A stretch of 64,000 bases of DNA, from the NCBI GenBank assembly GCA_963920635.1, contig OY987298.1, positions 40,827,787 through 40,891,786 of the forward strand. Direction: 5' to 3'. This DNA comes from Pseudeuparius sepicola. Taxonomy: Eukaryota; Arthropoda; Insecta; Coleoptera; Anthribidae. The position numbers and the translations under genes were made by a program. Below are positions 51,355-61,668 of this stretch, in pieces. Position 1 is the stretch's first letter; every line of letters begins with the position of its first letter. Under the pieces are notes generated by a model. It searched no databases, was not told where the DNA came from, and was given only the letters and a program-made list of their open reading frames with translations.

Positions 51355-52524
51355 GCCGTAGAAAGAACAACTCTGCCACGTCAACTAGGAGGAAGAGGAT
51401 TGGCAGATCTCAGCAAGCAATTGGACCAACAAATATTAAATCTGCGTAATTATTTCTACAGGCAGGCCAACAGCTCCACACTACATAGGGCTATATGCGG
51501 AGCAGACGTCTCAACACCGCTACGTCTGACGGAACACGAGCGTCAAAATCACCACCGAACCGACAACGATAAACTACAGAGGTGGTTGGGGAAGCCGCTG
51601 CACGGGAGACATCCTAATGAGGTTAACCAGGAACATGTCGACAAGTTAGCGTCGAACTATTGGCTGACCTCGGGACGAATGTTCCCCGAGACGGAAGGCT
51701 TCCTACTGGCCATACAAGATCAGGTTATACCAACTCGCAACTACCTAAAATTCATTGTAGGAGATGCATCGGTAGTGGATGACAGATGCAGATACGGGTG
51801 CCCAACTTCAGAAACAATCCAGCACATAACAGGAGGATGTCAGATGTTCGCATCAACGGAATATAAGGAACGACACGATTCGGTTGCCAAGATCTTGCAC
51901 CGGGAACTGGCGGAAAAGCTGCTGCTTGTGCAGACAGAAAGGGTCCCATATTACAACTACACACCTGAGCCTGTTCTTGAGAACAGCAACTACAAGATGT
52001 ACTGGGATCGTACAGTTCTGACTGATCAACGAGTTGCCCATAACAGACCGGACCTTATAATAGTTGATAAAATTTCTAGGAAGACAACTCTGATTGATGT
52101 GGCCATCCCGAACAACAACAACCTGCGTGTGAAGCAAGTCGAGAAGATCGCGAAGTACAGAGACTTAGAAGAACGAATTAGAAGGCAATGGGAAATGGAG
52201 AACGTCCAGACGATTCCAATCATCATGTCAACAACTGGTGTTATACCAAAAAGTTTGCTGAGAAACATCAAGGAGCTGAATCTAACTGATAGTCTTTACA
52301 GGTCCATGCAGAAAGCGGTACTACTTGCGACAGCCCGAACCGTCAGGAAATTCATGGGGAATGCAGGATCGTCCAAGAACATCAATGTCACCTAGGGCCC
52401 GATAACATGGCAAGGGTCTCGTCCGAGCCAGATCCTTTTGGTATCCGGGATACCCGGGATCTGAATGAATGTTCCCCGTAGAGGGAGTGCGAATGCCTTT
52501 TGGCTAAGTCGAGATAATAATAAT
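51353..52524 (+). mobile_element. Dong/R4-like non-LTR retrotransposon, 5'-truncated copy 2
   Basis: Begins abruptly in coding sequence directly after the (TAA)n tail of copy 1 and ends in its own (ATA)n. Dong of Bombyx is known to insert in TAA repeats, which fits. Confidence 0.8.
51355..52395 (+). CDS. C-terminal part of an R4/Dong-type retrotransposon polyprotein
   Basis: About 346 codons, open from the truncation point (TTLPRQLGGRGLADL) to TAG at 52,393-52,395. It holds the region after the reverse transcriptase: a Cys-His zinc cluster (CRYGCPTSETIQHITGGC), then the restriction-like endonuclease with the RPDLIIVDK and LIDVAIP motifs, then EKIAKYRDLEERI and STTGVIPKSLL. These mark the site-specific R2/R4/Dong group rather than elements with an apurinic endonuclease. 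The reverse transcriptase itself is missing through 5' truncation, normal for target-primed reverse transcription, so the copy is dead on arrival though its frame is intact. Confidence 0.88.
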   Translation, partial: AVERTTLPRQLGGRGLADLSKQLDQQILNLRNYFYRQANSSTLHRAICGADVSTPLRLTEHERQNHHRTDNDKLQRWLGKPLHGRHPNEVNQEHVDKLASNYWLTSGRMFPETEGFLLAIQDQVIPTRNYLKFIVGDASVVDDRCRYGCPTSETIQHITGGCQMFASTEYKERHDSVAKILHRELAEKLLLVQTERVPYYNYTPEPVLENSNYKMYWDRTVLTDQRVAHNRPDLIIVDKISRKTTLIDVAIPNNNNLRVKQVEKIAKYRDLEERIRRQWEMENVQTIPIIMSTTGVIPKSLLRNIKELNLTDSLYRSMQKAVLLATARTVRKFMGNAGSSKNINVT

Positions 52525-53376
52525 AATTCTCACCCTCACAATACTCCAAACTAGGAGTACCCCAGAAGCAATGCTTGTGCGGGGGAGGGGGGCAATTACT
52601 ATTATTTTGTCTTCGTTGCTACGTACTACGGAAAACCCTAGAAAACCGTAGTAATCCCAGTGAGTGTAGGACAATTAGTAAATCACACGGATAAAGCTAT
52701 TTAGGAGCAATACCGTGAACCCACATTTGTCTAGCGCTCTTGGCCATAGCGGTGTTTTTCTTTAACGACATATGCATGCGTCTGCCTCGAACCAAGGTCG
52801 ATCGAAGGCAGAAAAACATGCAGTCTAAAAAGTCAGCGCCGGTACGAGCGACGCCACCGCGTATGTTACCCTGTACAAAACAAACCTATTTTTGTTTCAG
52901 GTAGGTATATTTAAATTTATGTAACCTATTTACTTATTTAATTGTATCCAGTTGAAAAATAAAAAAATACAACATTCATTTTGGGAGAGGGGGAGATGTC
53001 CCATTTTATAGAATATTTCTTCTCATTTTCGGCCGTCGACTTCGCTGACAAAGTTGTAGTATGAGAGCTGGCCGCATGATTTTAACTCTCATAATTCATA
53101 TTGCCTCAATTAATATGGGCCCGATCATTGTTATTTAAATAAGTTGTGGTTAATTTTTAGGCAAATTTACTCTCGTATGATTATAGTACAAAATAAGAAA
53201 GAAGACCCATGGAGCAACAATAAAAAAAGGTCCCTTGGTTCTTTAGAATTCCGATAGGAATATTTTCGGGGCCCCGAAAATCCTCCACTGTTAAATACGG
53301 CGCGAAAGACGGGGGCAAGTCTGGACCTCGAGGACGCGAGTTGTGTGCGAAGTCCCGCTATTCAGCCAGTGCCATA
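52525..53376. other. Dispersed repeat and SINE-like sequence
   Basis: 52,525-52,680 repeats the 15.9-16.1 kb sequence. 52,700-52,865 (minus) is a second copy of the tRNA-derived SINE seen at 29,400-29,520, with a degraded B-box. 52,870-53,376 has no gene. Confidence 0.5.
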
Positions 53377-53378
53377 TA

Positions 53379-56300
53379 GGGGAGACCGGTATCAATTGTA
53401 ACAAAATATAAATTTTATTTTTTCATGTCGATGTTTAAACGAATCTAGCCTGGTTCTGTATGTCAATAATTAGAATAGTACCTTGCAAATACAGTTGTAA
53501 CATACATATTTATAAATATTATTTTCTTTGTGAAGAAAATAAATAATTATAAAGAAAAGTTCAGTGTTACTATTAACACCGGGTTGGTGTCAAATGTAAC
53601 GCTTATCGTCTCAATTGTAACATGAAACATACTGGAGTTATAAGGTGTATCTGGCTAAGATTAACATGCTATAAAAATATTTTTAAGCATTTATTGCAAA
53701 AATGTCTCTATACATGGATAAAAAAAAGTAAGTAAAATAAATATTTGAAGTTTTGAATACTGAAAACTATTTTTCTCCAGCAGTTAGTCGGAAAGGCAAT
53801 GGTGACAAATAAACAAAGGGTCATTTTTAGCACAAGAACTGTGCGCCCATTGCTTGCATGTCCTGCACTGGAGCCAATCTTCATTACTTTGTTTATAATC
53901 ACCACAGCAAACCAAGCAGAAGGTTTCCTCGTCAGAAGACGAGTAGTTCCTTGCAGCCTGCTTTGTTTTTTCTCTTTTCTTAACTTTTCCTGTCGATGTT
54001 GCACTTCTTTTAGTTCCTTTTTCGTTCAAAATTGTTTTTTTAGCTGCAGACACCAATCTTTGGTTATATCTCTCTTCCAGAATATTTTTTTCTGGAGTGT
54101 CTGTAAGCACTGCAGTTTTTCCTTTTAATCTTCTAGTTGTCTTAGTCTTGATTTTGGTAAAGTCCGTCTTTGGTAATGGGCGAATATATTCTGGTGTCAC
54201 CTTTGAGGGCGGCAATGGCAGTACTTTTTCTGAAATAGGTGGTGGTGTTGAACAAACCATTCTACTTCCTGGAGTCGAAGAAGGCCCTTGAATTATCGTG
54301 TCTAAAACAAATTCAAAGAAGTTGAGAATCGACGAATCTAGAAATTTGAATTGTTTACCGTCAAGAATTGTGACCACTCCTGCTTTTGAGGTGCTTGGCT
54401 TGGCTTGAATTGTAGTCTCTGAAACAAATTAAATCGGGTTGAAAATCGATGAATTAATGTAGAAATCACCTAAGTTAAATTAGACTAGAAATCTGCATTG
54501 CTTACCATCAAGAATTGCGACCAGGTCCGATGGTAAACCAGCTTCACTGGTGCTAGGCTTAGTATGGTCGCCACCTCCCTTTTCTTGAACAATTGCTGTA
54601 GTTTTGGGGTCCTCTAATGGCCTGTCTGTAACACTACGAGGATCAAATTCATCATCAGTGAAGATGTATCTGTTGAAGGGCCAGATTCCAGTACAACGAA
54701 AACTAGCTGTGATATTTTTTGGAGTCATTGCTAGTAGACAAGATTCTCTTGCTAGAGCGGGTATGTTATAAGTCGTCACTCGTTTTCCTAGATTTGACCT
54801 AATCCACTGGTCGCACTCATTGTTAAGAAATTTCTTAAATGGTCCAAAAACTCCTCGATCGAGCGGCTGAAGCTTGTGGGATGTATGAGGAGGGAACGAT
54901 AGTAGAGTGATGAAATTTGATTTACAAAACTCTATTACGGGAATAAAAAGATGAGAACTATGGTTATCCAAGATCAGTAAGACTCTATTTTCTTCACTGG
55001 GTTTTGAATAATTGGCAAAATGTTTGATGAATTCTAAAAAATTGTCTTCCTGCATCCAGCCACTTTTGCTCCCCCCACCGATACAACCCTTCAAAGGAAA
55101 TATGAACATTGGTGGAATACTTTGTCCAAGAGCATTTATGGCTATGCACATTGTTACTAAGGAACCTCTTTCCAGAGAGACAATTCTGCCGACTTGTTTT
55201 ACACCTTTTTTTGAAATTACTTTGACAGGCTTTTGCACGGTATTGCAGCCAGTTTCATCTACATATAGATATTGTTTGGAGTAAAATTATGTCTGTCCAT
55301 TACCATTGCCAAATTGTCGAAAAATTTATTTACATTTTCCCGGTTGAAATTCATTGCACGAGCAAGACTAGTTGACTCTGGTGTACGTATTGACAGATTA
55401 CTATTCCGTTTCAAGAATGCCGTAAGCCAGTCTTCACTAGCCATTTGTGTTCGTTCCCATCCTTCGTGAAATTTGCAACCAATCTGTTTGGCAAATTGAT
55501 ATGCCAATTTGCGCAATTCCTTTGGTGATAAGCCAAAATAAAGCTTTGCAGAATCTTCGCAATATTGACATAATTGTTTCTCTTGTTCCCTTGTGAACAC
55601 TTTATTATAAGGTTTATAACCAGTTGTTGGTATTTTGTTATTCTTCAAGGCCGCTACAAAACCATACAATGCCACATGGCACATCCCGTAATCTTTGGCT
55701 ACTGCTCTTATAGAAGCATTTTAATTTATTACTTTTTGGGCGGCTGATTCAAATAAGTCTTTGGGAATTTCGCCCCTATTAGTTTTTCTTACTCTCGGTT
55801 TGACCATTTTTGTCACAATATGCAGGTTATGCTAGAATAATAGCAGTATATTAGCTAATTATTTTCACGTAAGTATTTAGCTATATCAATAGCTGTATAT
55901 TAAATGTAACAGTAACAAATCTGGTTATACTTAATTTATGGAATAGATACCTAAATGATAAGTAGGTAACTAATTTATCAAAAACGAATGGTGTCAGTTG
56001 TAACATGTTACAAACGACACCCATCAATATGTTACAATCGTCACCAGGGCAATCATAAAATACCCCGACGAATTATTTATACATAACCTCAAAATTACAA
56101 GTTGCAACATAGCGTTAAAAGTTCATAAGGAAATACTGCTTTCGGCATACCAAACATTCAGGAACTTTACATAATCACACCCAAACAATTTACACTTTAA
56201 AAATGTGTAAAATACTTACAAATTAGTATCAAAAACAGCGAAAGCACGAGACAGGCACGGACCACAAATTTGGGAACTTTGCACTAGCGTCGACTCAGGC

Positions 56301-56411
56301 AGGCCCTCTAACGGACGCGAGCATGCAAGTGGTTGTTCATTTCGATAGTAGATGGAGCTGCAAGTGCAAGTGTTACAACTGACCCCTGTTACAATTGATA
56401 CCGGTCTCCCC
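53379..56411 (-). mobile_element. Pogo-type DNA transposon, 3033 bp
   Basis: The ends are exact inverted repeats beginning GGGGAGACCGGTATCAATTG, flanked by TA (53,377-53,378; 56,412-56,413). Short motifs GTGTCAATTGTAAC and variants recur inside both ends (53,575-53,625 and 55,985-56,050), probable transposase-binding sites. The transposase lies on the minus strand. Confidence 0.9.
53784..55807 (-). pseudogene. Pogo transposase with two introns and a PHD finger, inactivated
   Basis: Starts at the ATG at 55,805-55,807 (MVKPRVRKTNRG). A helix-turn-helix/CENP-B-like part follows, broken by TAA at 55,721-55,723. The DDE_1 catalytic domain has VDETG (about 55,248), LLILDNHSSH and SHKLQPLDRGVFGPF; a frameshift near 55,260 lies just before the first Asp. 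I infer exons 55,807-54,506, 54,418-54,359 and 54,301-53,784, separated by introns of 87 and 57 bases (GTAAGC..CAG, GTAAAC..TAG) whose phases agree. The last exon is Lys/Ser-rich and ends in a PHD finger (CLVCCGDY...WLQCRTCKQWAHSSC...CHHC), common in insect pogo proteins. Exon 2 and its intron look like a tandem copy of the end of exon 1. Confidence 0.85.
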
Positions 56412-56413
56412 TA

Positions 56414-58429
56414 CCGTTTGATGCCCAGGAAAAATTTTTTTTCAAACGCGTTTTTTGGGAGATATGGGGATACGGTGAGATGGCCGGAGAACGGGTTAAC
56501 ATATTTAACGAAACTTTTTCAGGTAAATTATTTCCCGTTTTCGAGTTATTAGGGATTTTCGGCGGAAAAAAACGACCAACGCAGGTGGGACGCATCTTTT
56601 TTACGCGATTGGTCAGCATTTCCCGTCACCTAAAAGCCAAAGTCCGAAAACTGTCAGAAATTGCCCTTTTTCGCCGAGCTACAGCTAAGTTTCTAAGCTT
56701 CCCTCAAGTCTTCAGTTGAGGTGCAGATGCCTCCGGTGCCCCCGAAAAATCAAAAAATGAGAAAAAACACGCAATTCTAAGAGCGATTCCTCAGGATTTC
56801 CCGTAAATTTCGGTAATTCTACAGCCGTCCCGTCCTTCGATTTTTAGAACGGCATTTTTCGAATTTATCAGAATACTTTTGCGAAGAAGTAGTAAATATG
56901 TTCATGGGACGGGTTGTACCTATTAAAAAATTAAAAATTAACCACAACTTCTTTAAATAACAATGATCGGGCCCATATTATCTGAGGCAACCTACTCGCA
57001 TCAAGCAAGGATTATATCTTTGCTTCAAGTAAAGAAATATACACTCTACACTTTACATAACATCTTATTCTATAATCTTATGAGAGCTGAAATCGCATCT
57101 TGGACTATTGACAGAAAACGCAAAAATGTCAAATATGAATTTTTACCAGTAAAAAATGCCTGAACGTGTTTGATCATCATGGTACCTACAGCTTTCAATT
57201 CTTTCACCCTCTTCGCCGGCTAGAGTAAACCATCAAAATGAAGCATGTGGCTAAACCAGCGCCAATACCTCGGCCAATACCAACAGCTTCTTGTAAGTGT
57301 TTTGTAAAGGTTTTGCCTCAGCTTTTCATGTCTCCCGATTTGGGGATGACGTGCGTCGAGAATATAATCGTTCTAAAAGGTCCGCCGCTTCCATAAACAA
57401 AACGAATAAAAGTGAGTTTGCCCCCCCCCCCCCCCGAGGAGAACACCGACGCGTTTGGAGACGCGGCTATATACGCTTAATGGAGCGCGCATAATCCCGC
57501 GGGAACTTCCGACCGTCGTCGTTTGAAGAAGGAAAATATTTGCGGGAAATGGCGAGCAATTTTCACGGAGAAGTTTCGTCTGGATTTAATTAGCGTGCCA
57601 AATGCAGGTGAATCTTGTAGGGGGTGAAATATTTCTAAGAAGATACTAAGCTGCATGTTATTATACTGGATCAAAACCTTTTGATGCGTAATAATAGCCC
57701 AGTCGATTGGGATATCGAAAGTGCATTTTCCTAGATCTCCAGCGGAAACCAAGTTCCGCAGTGTGCCGGCATTGCCGTGGGCAACCTTGTCTGAATGAGG
57801 CGATGGAAGAAATAGTTAGTAACAATCAAGATATATAGATGAAGATATAGTTGAAGGTATAGGGTACGATCAAGTGATCAGCCAATTTACGAAGCTGTTT
57901 ATGAAAAGGACAATGAAGTTGACACGGAAGTAGATCTGGTGGAGGAGAACGAATAATTTATGGATAGGGTTTTTTTAAGTGTCAGATGTCACCACATAAA
58001 AAAGCACGCCTAGTACTCTACCCCTGAGGTGGTGTGAAAAAGGGTACGCATTTGTTCAAAAAACTTGTCTTAAAATTGCTACGTCATGGGATAATAGCAA
58101 AAAACTTAAAAACGCCCCTTTAACCCGTAAATAAAAGAAACCCAAGGCACAAATTGCTCGAACTTCTCAAGACGTACCTTCCAAGGGCACCTCAAGGAAG
58201 GTCTCCACAAAAAAAAACTATTTTCTTTTTCCACTCGAAATGTCTTCATTTATACTGGGCTATACAAAACGTGAGAGTATTATGTTTCCCAAGTCACCAA
58301 TGGTGGAGATACGGTAAATCTCTGGTATTAATTTAGTGAAAAATAATGCGGCCCTGTCTAAGTACGTTCAACATGAGATTTATTGGATAATGATGGTTGG
58401 ATAATGATGGTTTCTTTGCAAATTTAGCA
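56414..58429. other. Gene-free stretch with a C16 run
   Basis: 16 consecutive C at 57,421-57,436 in a CpG-richer patch (57,290-57,620). Short frames on both strands have no recognisable motif. AGTCACCAATGGTGGAGATA at 58,291 resembles the 27.4-kb foldback. Confidence 0.45.
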
Positions 58430-58710
58430 AATTTTTTTAATTATTTCGGACATTTCTGAAAAATAAACTGAAATATTTGTTCTTTCATAAGTAGGACTCA
58501 AAAAAGAAAAAAAAAGTGTTTCTCAATTTAGGATAACTTTTCCTAATAAACTTACCATTCAACTTTTTACTTTTTAAAATACAGAGCGTAACAATAAATT
58601 CATCTTCACTAAATATTTTATACCCAGTAGTTATTTTGAAAAGTACAGTCTTGAATCGGTAAGTTGATTGGGAAAAGCTACACTGTTTAAACTAAAAAAC
58701 ACTTTTCTAT
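58430..58710. repeat. Partial foldback related to 14.64-15.65 kb
   Basis: Shares ATAACTTTTCCTAATAAACTTACC and the ACAGAGCGTAACA...CTTGAATCGGTAAG half-palindrome order with 15,060-15,240, diverged. Confidence 0.55.
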
Positions 58711-58984
58711 ACTTTGTGTTTGTTGATTTTCACAAATGCCTTGAAGTAGAACTATCTAATTATTCACGAAACTATATACCAGCAGATAGCAATATAACTG
58801 TCGAGATGAAGCTTTGTCATAAATTAAAAATATTAAATAAAACTTTTCCTGAATCTTTTTTTGTTAATAAATTAATTCCGGAGGTTACCATGATGGTAAC
58901 TTGACAAACACAATACTAACAAAGAAGAATGAATTTTCGTAACTGTAATAATTATAAAAAATAACAAAGTAGGATGTTTTTGTG

Positions 58985-59100
58985 GCACACCAGGGAAAGG
59001 ATAATTAGTTAAAACAAATGAAGTCCAGCCGGGTTTCAAACCCGGGACTCCTACTGGGTAGGCACACAACCATCTAAGCTGCGTAGTTCCATAGGTGGTA
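58985..59100 (-). repeat. tRNA-derived SINE or tRNA pseudogene
   Basis: On the minus strand CAGCTTAGATGG (A-box-like) and CGGGTTTGAAACCCG (B-box-like, with a perfect T-stem) lie about 35 bases apart. No full cloverleaf could be drawn by eye. Confidence 0.45.
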
Positions 59101-59223
59101 TTTGTTCCAACTGATTATTAATAGTGGTGAAATGTACGAGAAATGGAGCCCGTATGCCGTTATTGACTTTTGTTTCTAAATTTTTCTATAGTTATTTATT
59201 GTTAGTTATTGTGAACTCAATCA

Positions 59224-59340
59224 TAATATATAGTGGATAACATGAATCTTGATCCCTGCGCCACAATGGCCAACAGTATAATTTCTATTGTCGACCATTG
59301 TGACTCAGCGACCATTATTCGTGATATCCACTATATGTTC
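59224..59340. mobile_element. Short palindromic MITE
   Basis: TATAGTGGATAACATGAAT at the left pairs with the diverged ATTCGTGATATCCACTATA at the right; the inner part CACAATGG pairs with CCATTGTG. Confidence 0.6.
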
Positions 59341-61668
59341 ACTATAGTTTCCAATTGTAACCAAACTCGATAGGTCTAAGTCTACATATAAATTGATTCC
59401 AGTCAATCATAAAAATAAAGTTCTTGCAAAAATAAATGCAAAATAGAAGCTGCAAATTGGGTGCCAATTAGGTGCCCTATTATCCGCAGTTTTAATGCAG
59501 AAAATACAGCCGCAGTTTTACTGCAGAAAATACAGCCTATTTTCCTTTGATAAGTAATTAAACAGTTCGAGCAACGCGCACGCTTCGTTTTACTAGACGC
59601 AAGTTAATCAGCATCGTTTGGTGCATTGAAACGAATGAAGGTAGTTGTCACTATTTTTTCAACAGAAGATGGTATTTGACTTTTTTGTGTATTTCACAGT
59701 TTTTTCGTTAAAATAAATTATTAAATAAAGTAGAGCGCGTTTTAGAATTTCCCTCTGCGCGTATAAGGCACTAATCCCAAGGACCATAAAGCAGATATTG
59801 GATGCTTTAAACACGTAAAACTTCTTTTTGCTTTTCTCCGGAGATTGAAAGGTAGGTACCACGCGCCGCTCGGCGAGGTATACGGAGAGTTCATATTTTG
59901 TATTTTGTTGTTTTTGCTTTGGCTGGAAAGCAGATAGGCGGTATTAGATCCGCCAAATAAAATTTAAAAATGATTTTAATCAATTTTTCATCTTGCGGCG
60001 GAACACATTTTCCCAGAAATTGCATATTGATTTATGTGGTAGGTATACGCAGAAGGCTGTACGTTTTTCCAGGAATATTAATATTTATTAAGCTCTGCCT
60101 TGTTTGGTGGCGAAAACCGAGTTTGTCTCTAAAATCTCGTATTCGTATAATAACTTCAATTAATTTAGCGGGCATTACCACCATTGAAAAATTAATGAGA
60201 CTAAACACTCTCTATGCTCTGGAAAACTTGAAAATTCTAGCTTGGAAGTAAAATGACGCCATATTTGATAATTTGGTCATGGATGTGTCGCGGAGAAGCA
60301 ACCGTTACTAATATTATAAAACTTGAAGCCACGTTAAGAAGTTGGGAGAACTTTCCCGCTACAATTAAGAAACCCTTATATGCCTTAAATCAACCAATTA
60401 ATTTATAACTCCGTTCTTAGTTCTTTTGATCACTTAAGTTTCTTCTCAAGCGCCTTCGAACACCCTTATAAAACTACTCTTTTATTGGTACTGCGCATGT
60501 CTTACAACATATTACTTTCTCTTTTTATGCCATTGTGATATTAAGTAGGTAATTTCATCTTTATCGTTTAAAATGAATTGCATAAACAGTTCGTTTTCTC
60601 AATGTTGATAATTTTGTTTCTTTAAATCATTCATGTTTGCTATTATTCATAGTAAAGAAAAGACTCGACCTCAGTAAATCCACGTAAAACTTTGTCTGCA
60701 TCGTGCCACCTACTTTGCCCTGGTGGAGATTTGGCTAGAGAGAGTTACTCAGGGTTATAATTACTGGCATTAAATACTCAACCAAACCAAAATTCAATCT
60801 CTAAAAGTGTGTTTCGCTTTATTACATAAATAGATAATATTTTGGGCGCCACGAGATTTAACTAAAATAGAGTAGCTACTTCCCACCCGAGATGTCTGCT
60901 CGCGGAGGGTTGTAAATAAAACCTCGAAAACCCACAACCCCGAGCCAGAAATAAAATAGTAATTAGTATTTATCACAAAATTGGAAAATATATTTACGTA
61001 ACAAAATTATATATATTTTATAGAGGTACAGTTAAATAACTACCGAGATGTATAGCGCTATACGTGTAGGGATCACAAGATTTCAGGTACCAATAGTTAT
61101 TTCAGTAGGTAGTAACTGACAATTAAATCCCTCTTTTACCAAAGGTAAATCTTCCCAAGCCTCCAAAATAACCAACTGGTAGTTCCAAACCAATTAGGCC
61201 ACTAGGAAAATACGACAATTGTGGAAAAATAAACAATTTACGTCTCAAACAACTCCACAAAATTATCTACCGTCGTTCACCGTGCAAACGCCGAAGCAAG
61301 ACTGAATCCGCTGCAAGGAGAACCCAAAGACGACACCGTGGAACCAACAAGGACAGGAGGACCACTCCGCCTCGCCAATGCATCCAGCACTTTCGCCCAA
61401 AATAAAAACCGTAACATTCCCCTCTTACCCATAAGAAATGTTCCCAAAATTTCACCAAAACTTCAGGGTTGTATGACACTATTATAGGAGTTCACAAAAT
61501 CAAAAAAAAGCGTTGGCATGAACCAAAACTTCAACAATCTACCCAAACCAAATCCAACTCAGGATACGCAAATCAGACCGGGTGAACCCCAACCCGCTCC
61601 CGGAAAAATTTGCGACCCCCGAAACTCTCTTTCACAGCCCCACACTCCCCAAGTATCAAACGAAACTA
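59341..61668. other. Gene-free stretch, right part possibly Gypsy 3' region
   Basis: 59,500-59,535 holds a repeated GCAGTTTTAMTGCAGAAAATACAGCC. 60,830-61,668 lies downstream of the Gypsy pol at 61,669 in its direction of reading and may hold its 3' untranslated region and LTR, but the partner LTR would be outside the window, so this cannot be tested here. No other gene seen. Confidence 0.4.

Noticed and set aside
51151..52530. Short (AAT)n repeat runs as a possible CRISPR-like array
   Set aside because: They are simple microsatellites attached to retrotransposon tails. No regular repeat-spacer structure exists in the window.
58985..59100. Functional tRNA gene
   Set aside because: A- and B-box-like motifs are present, but the acceptor stem and anticodon arm cannot be drawn. 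A SINE or pseudogene is more likely.
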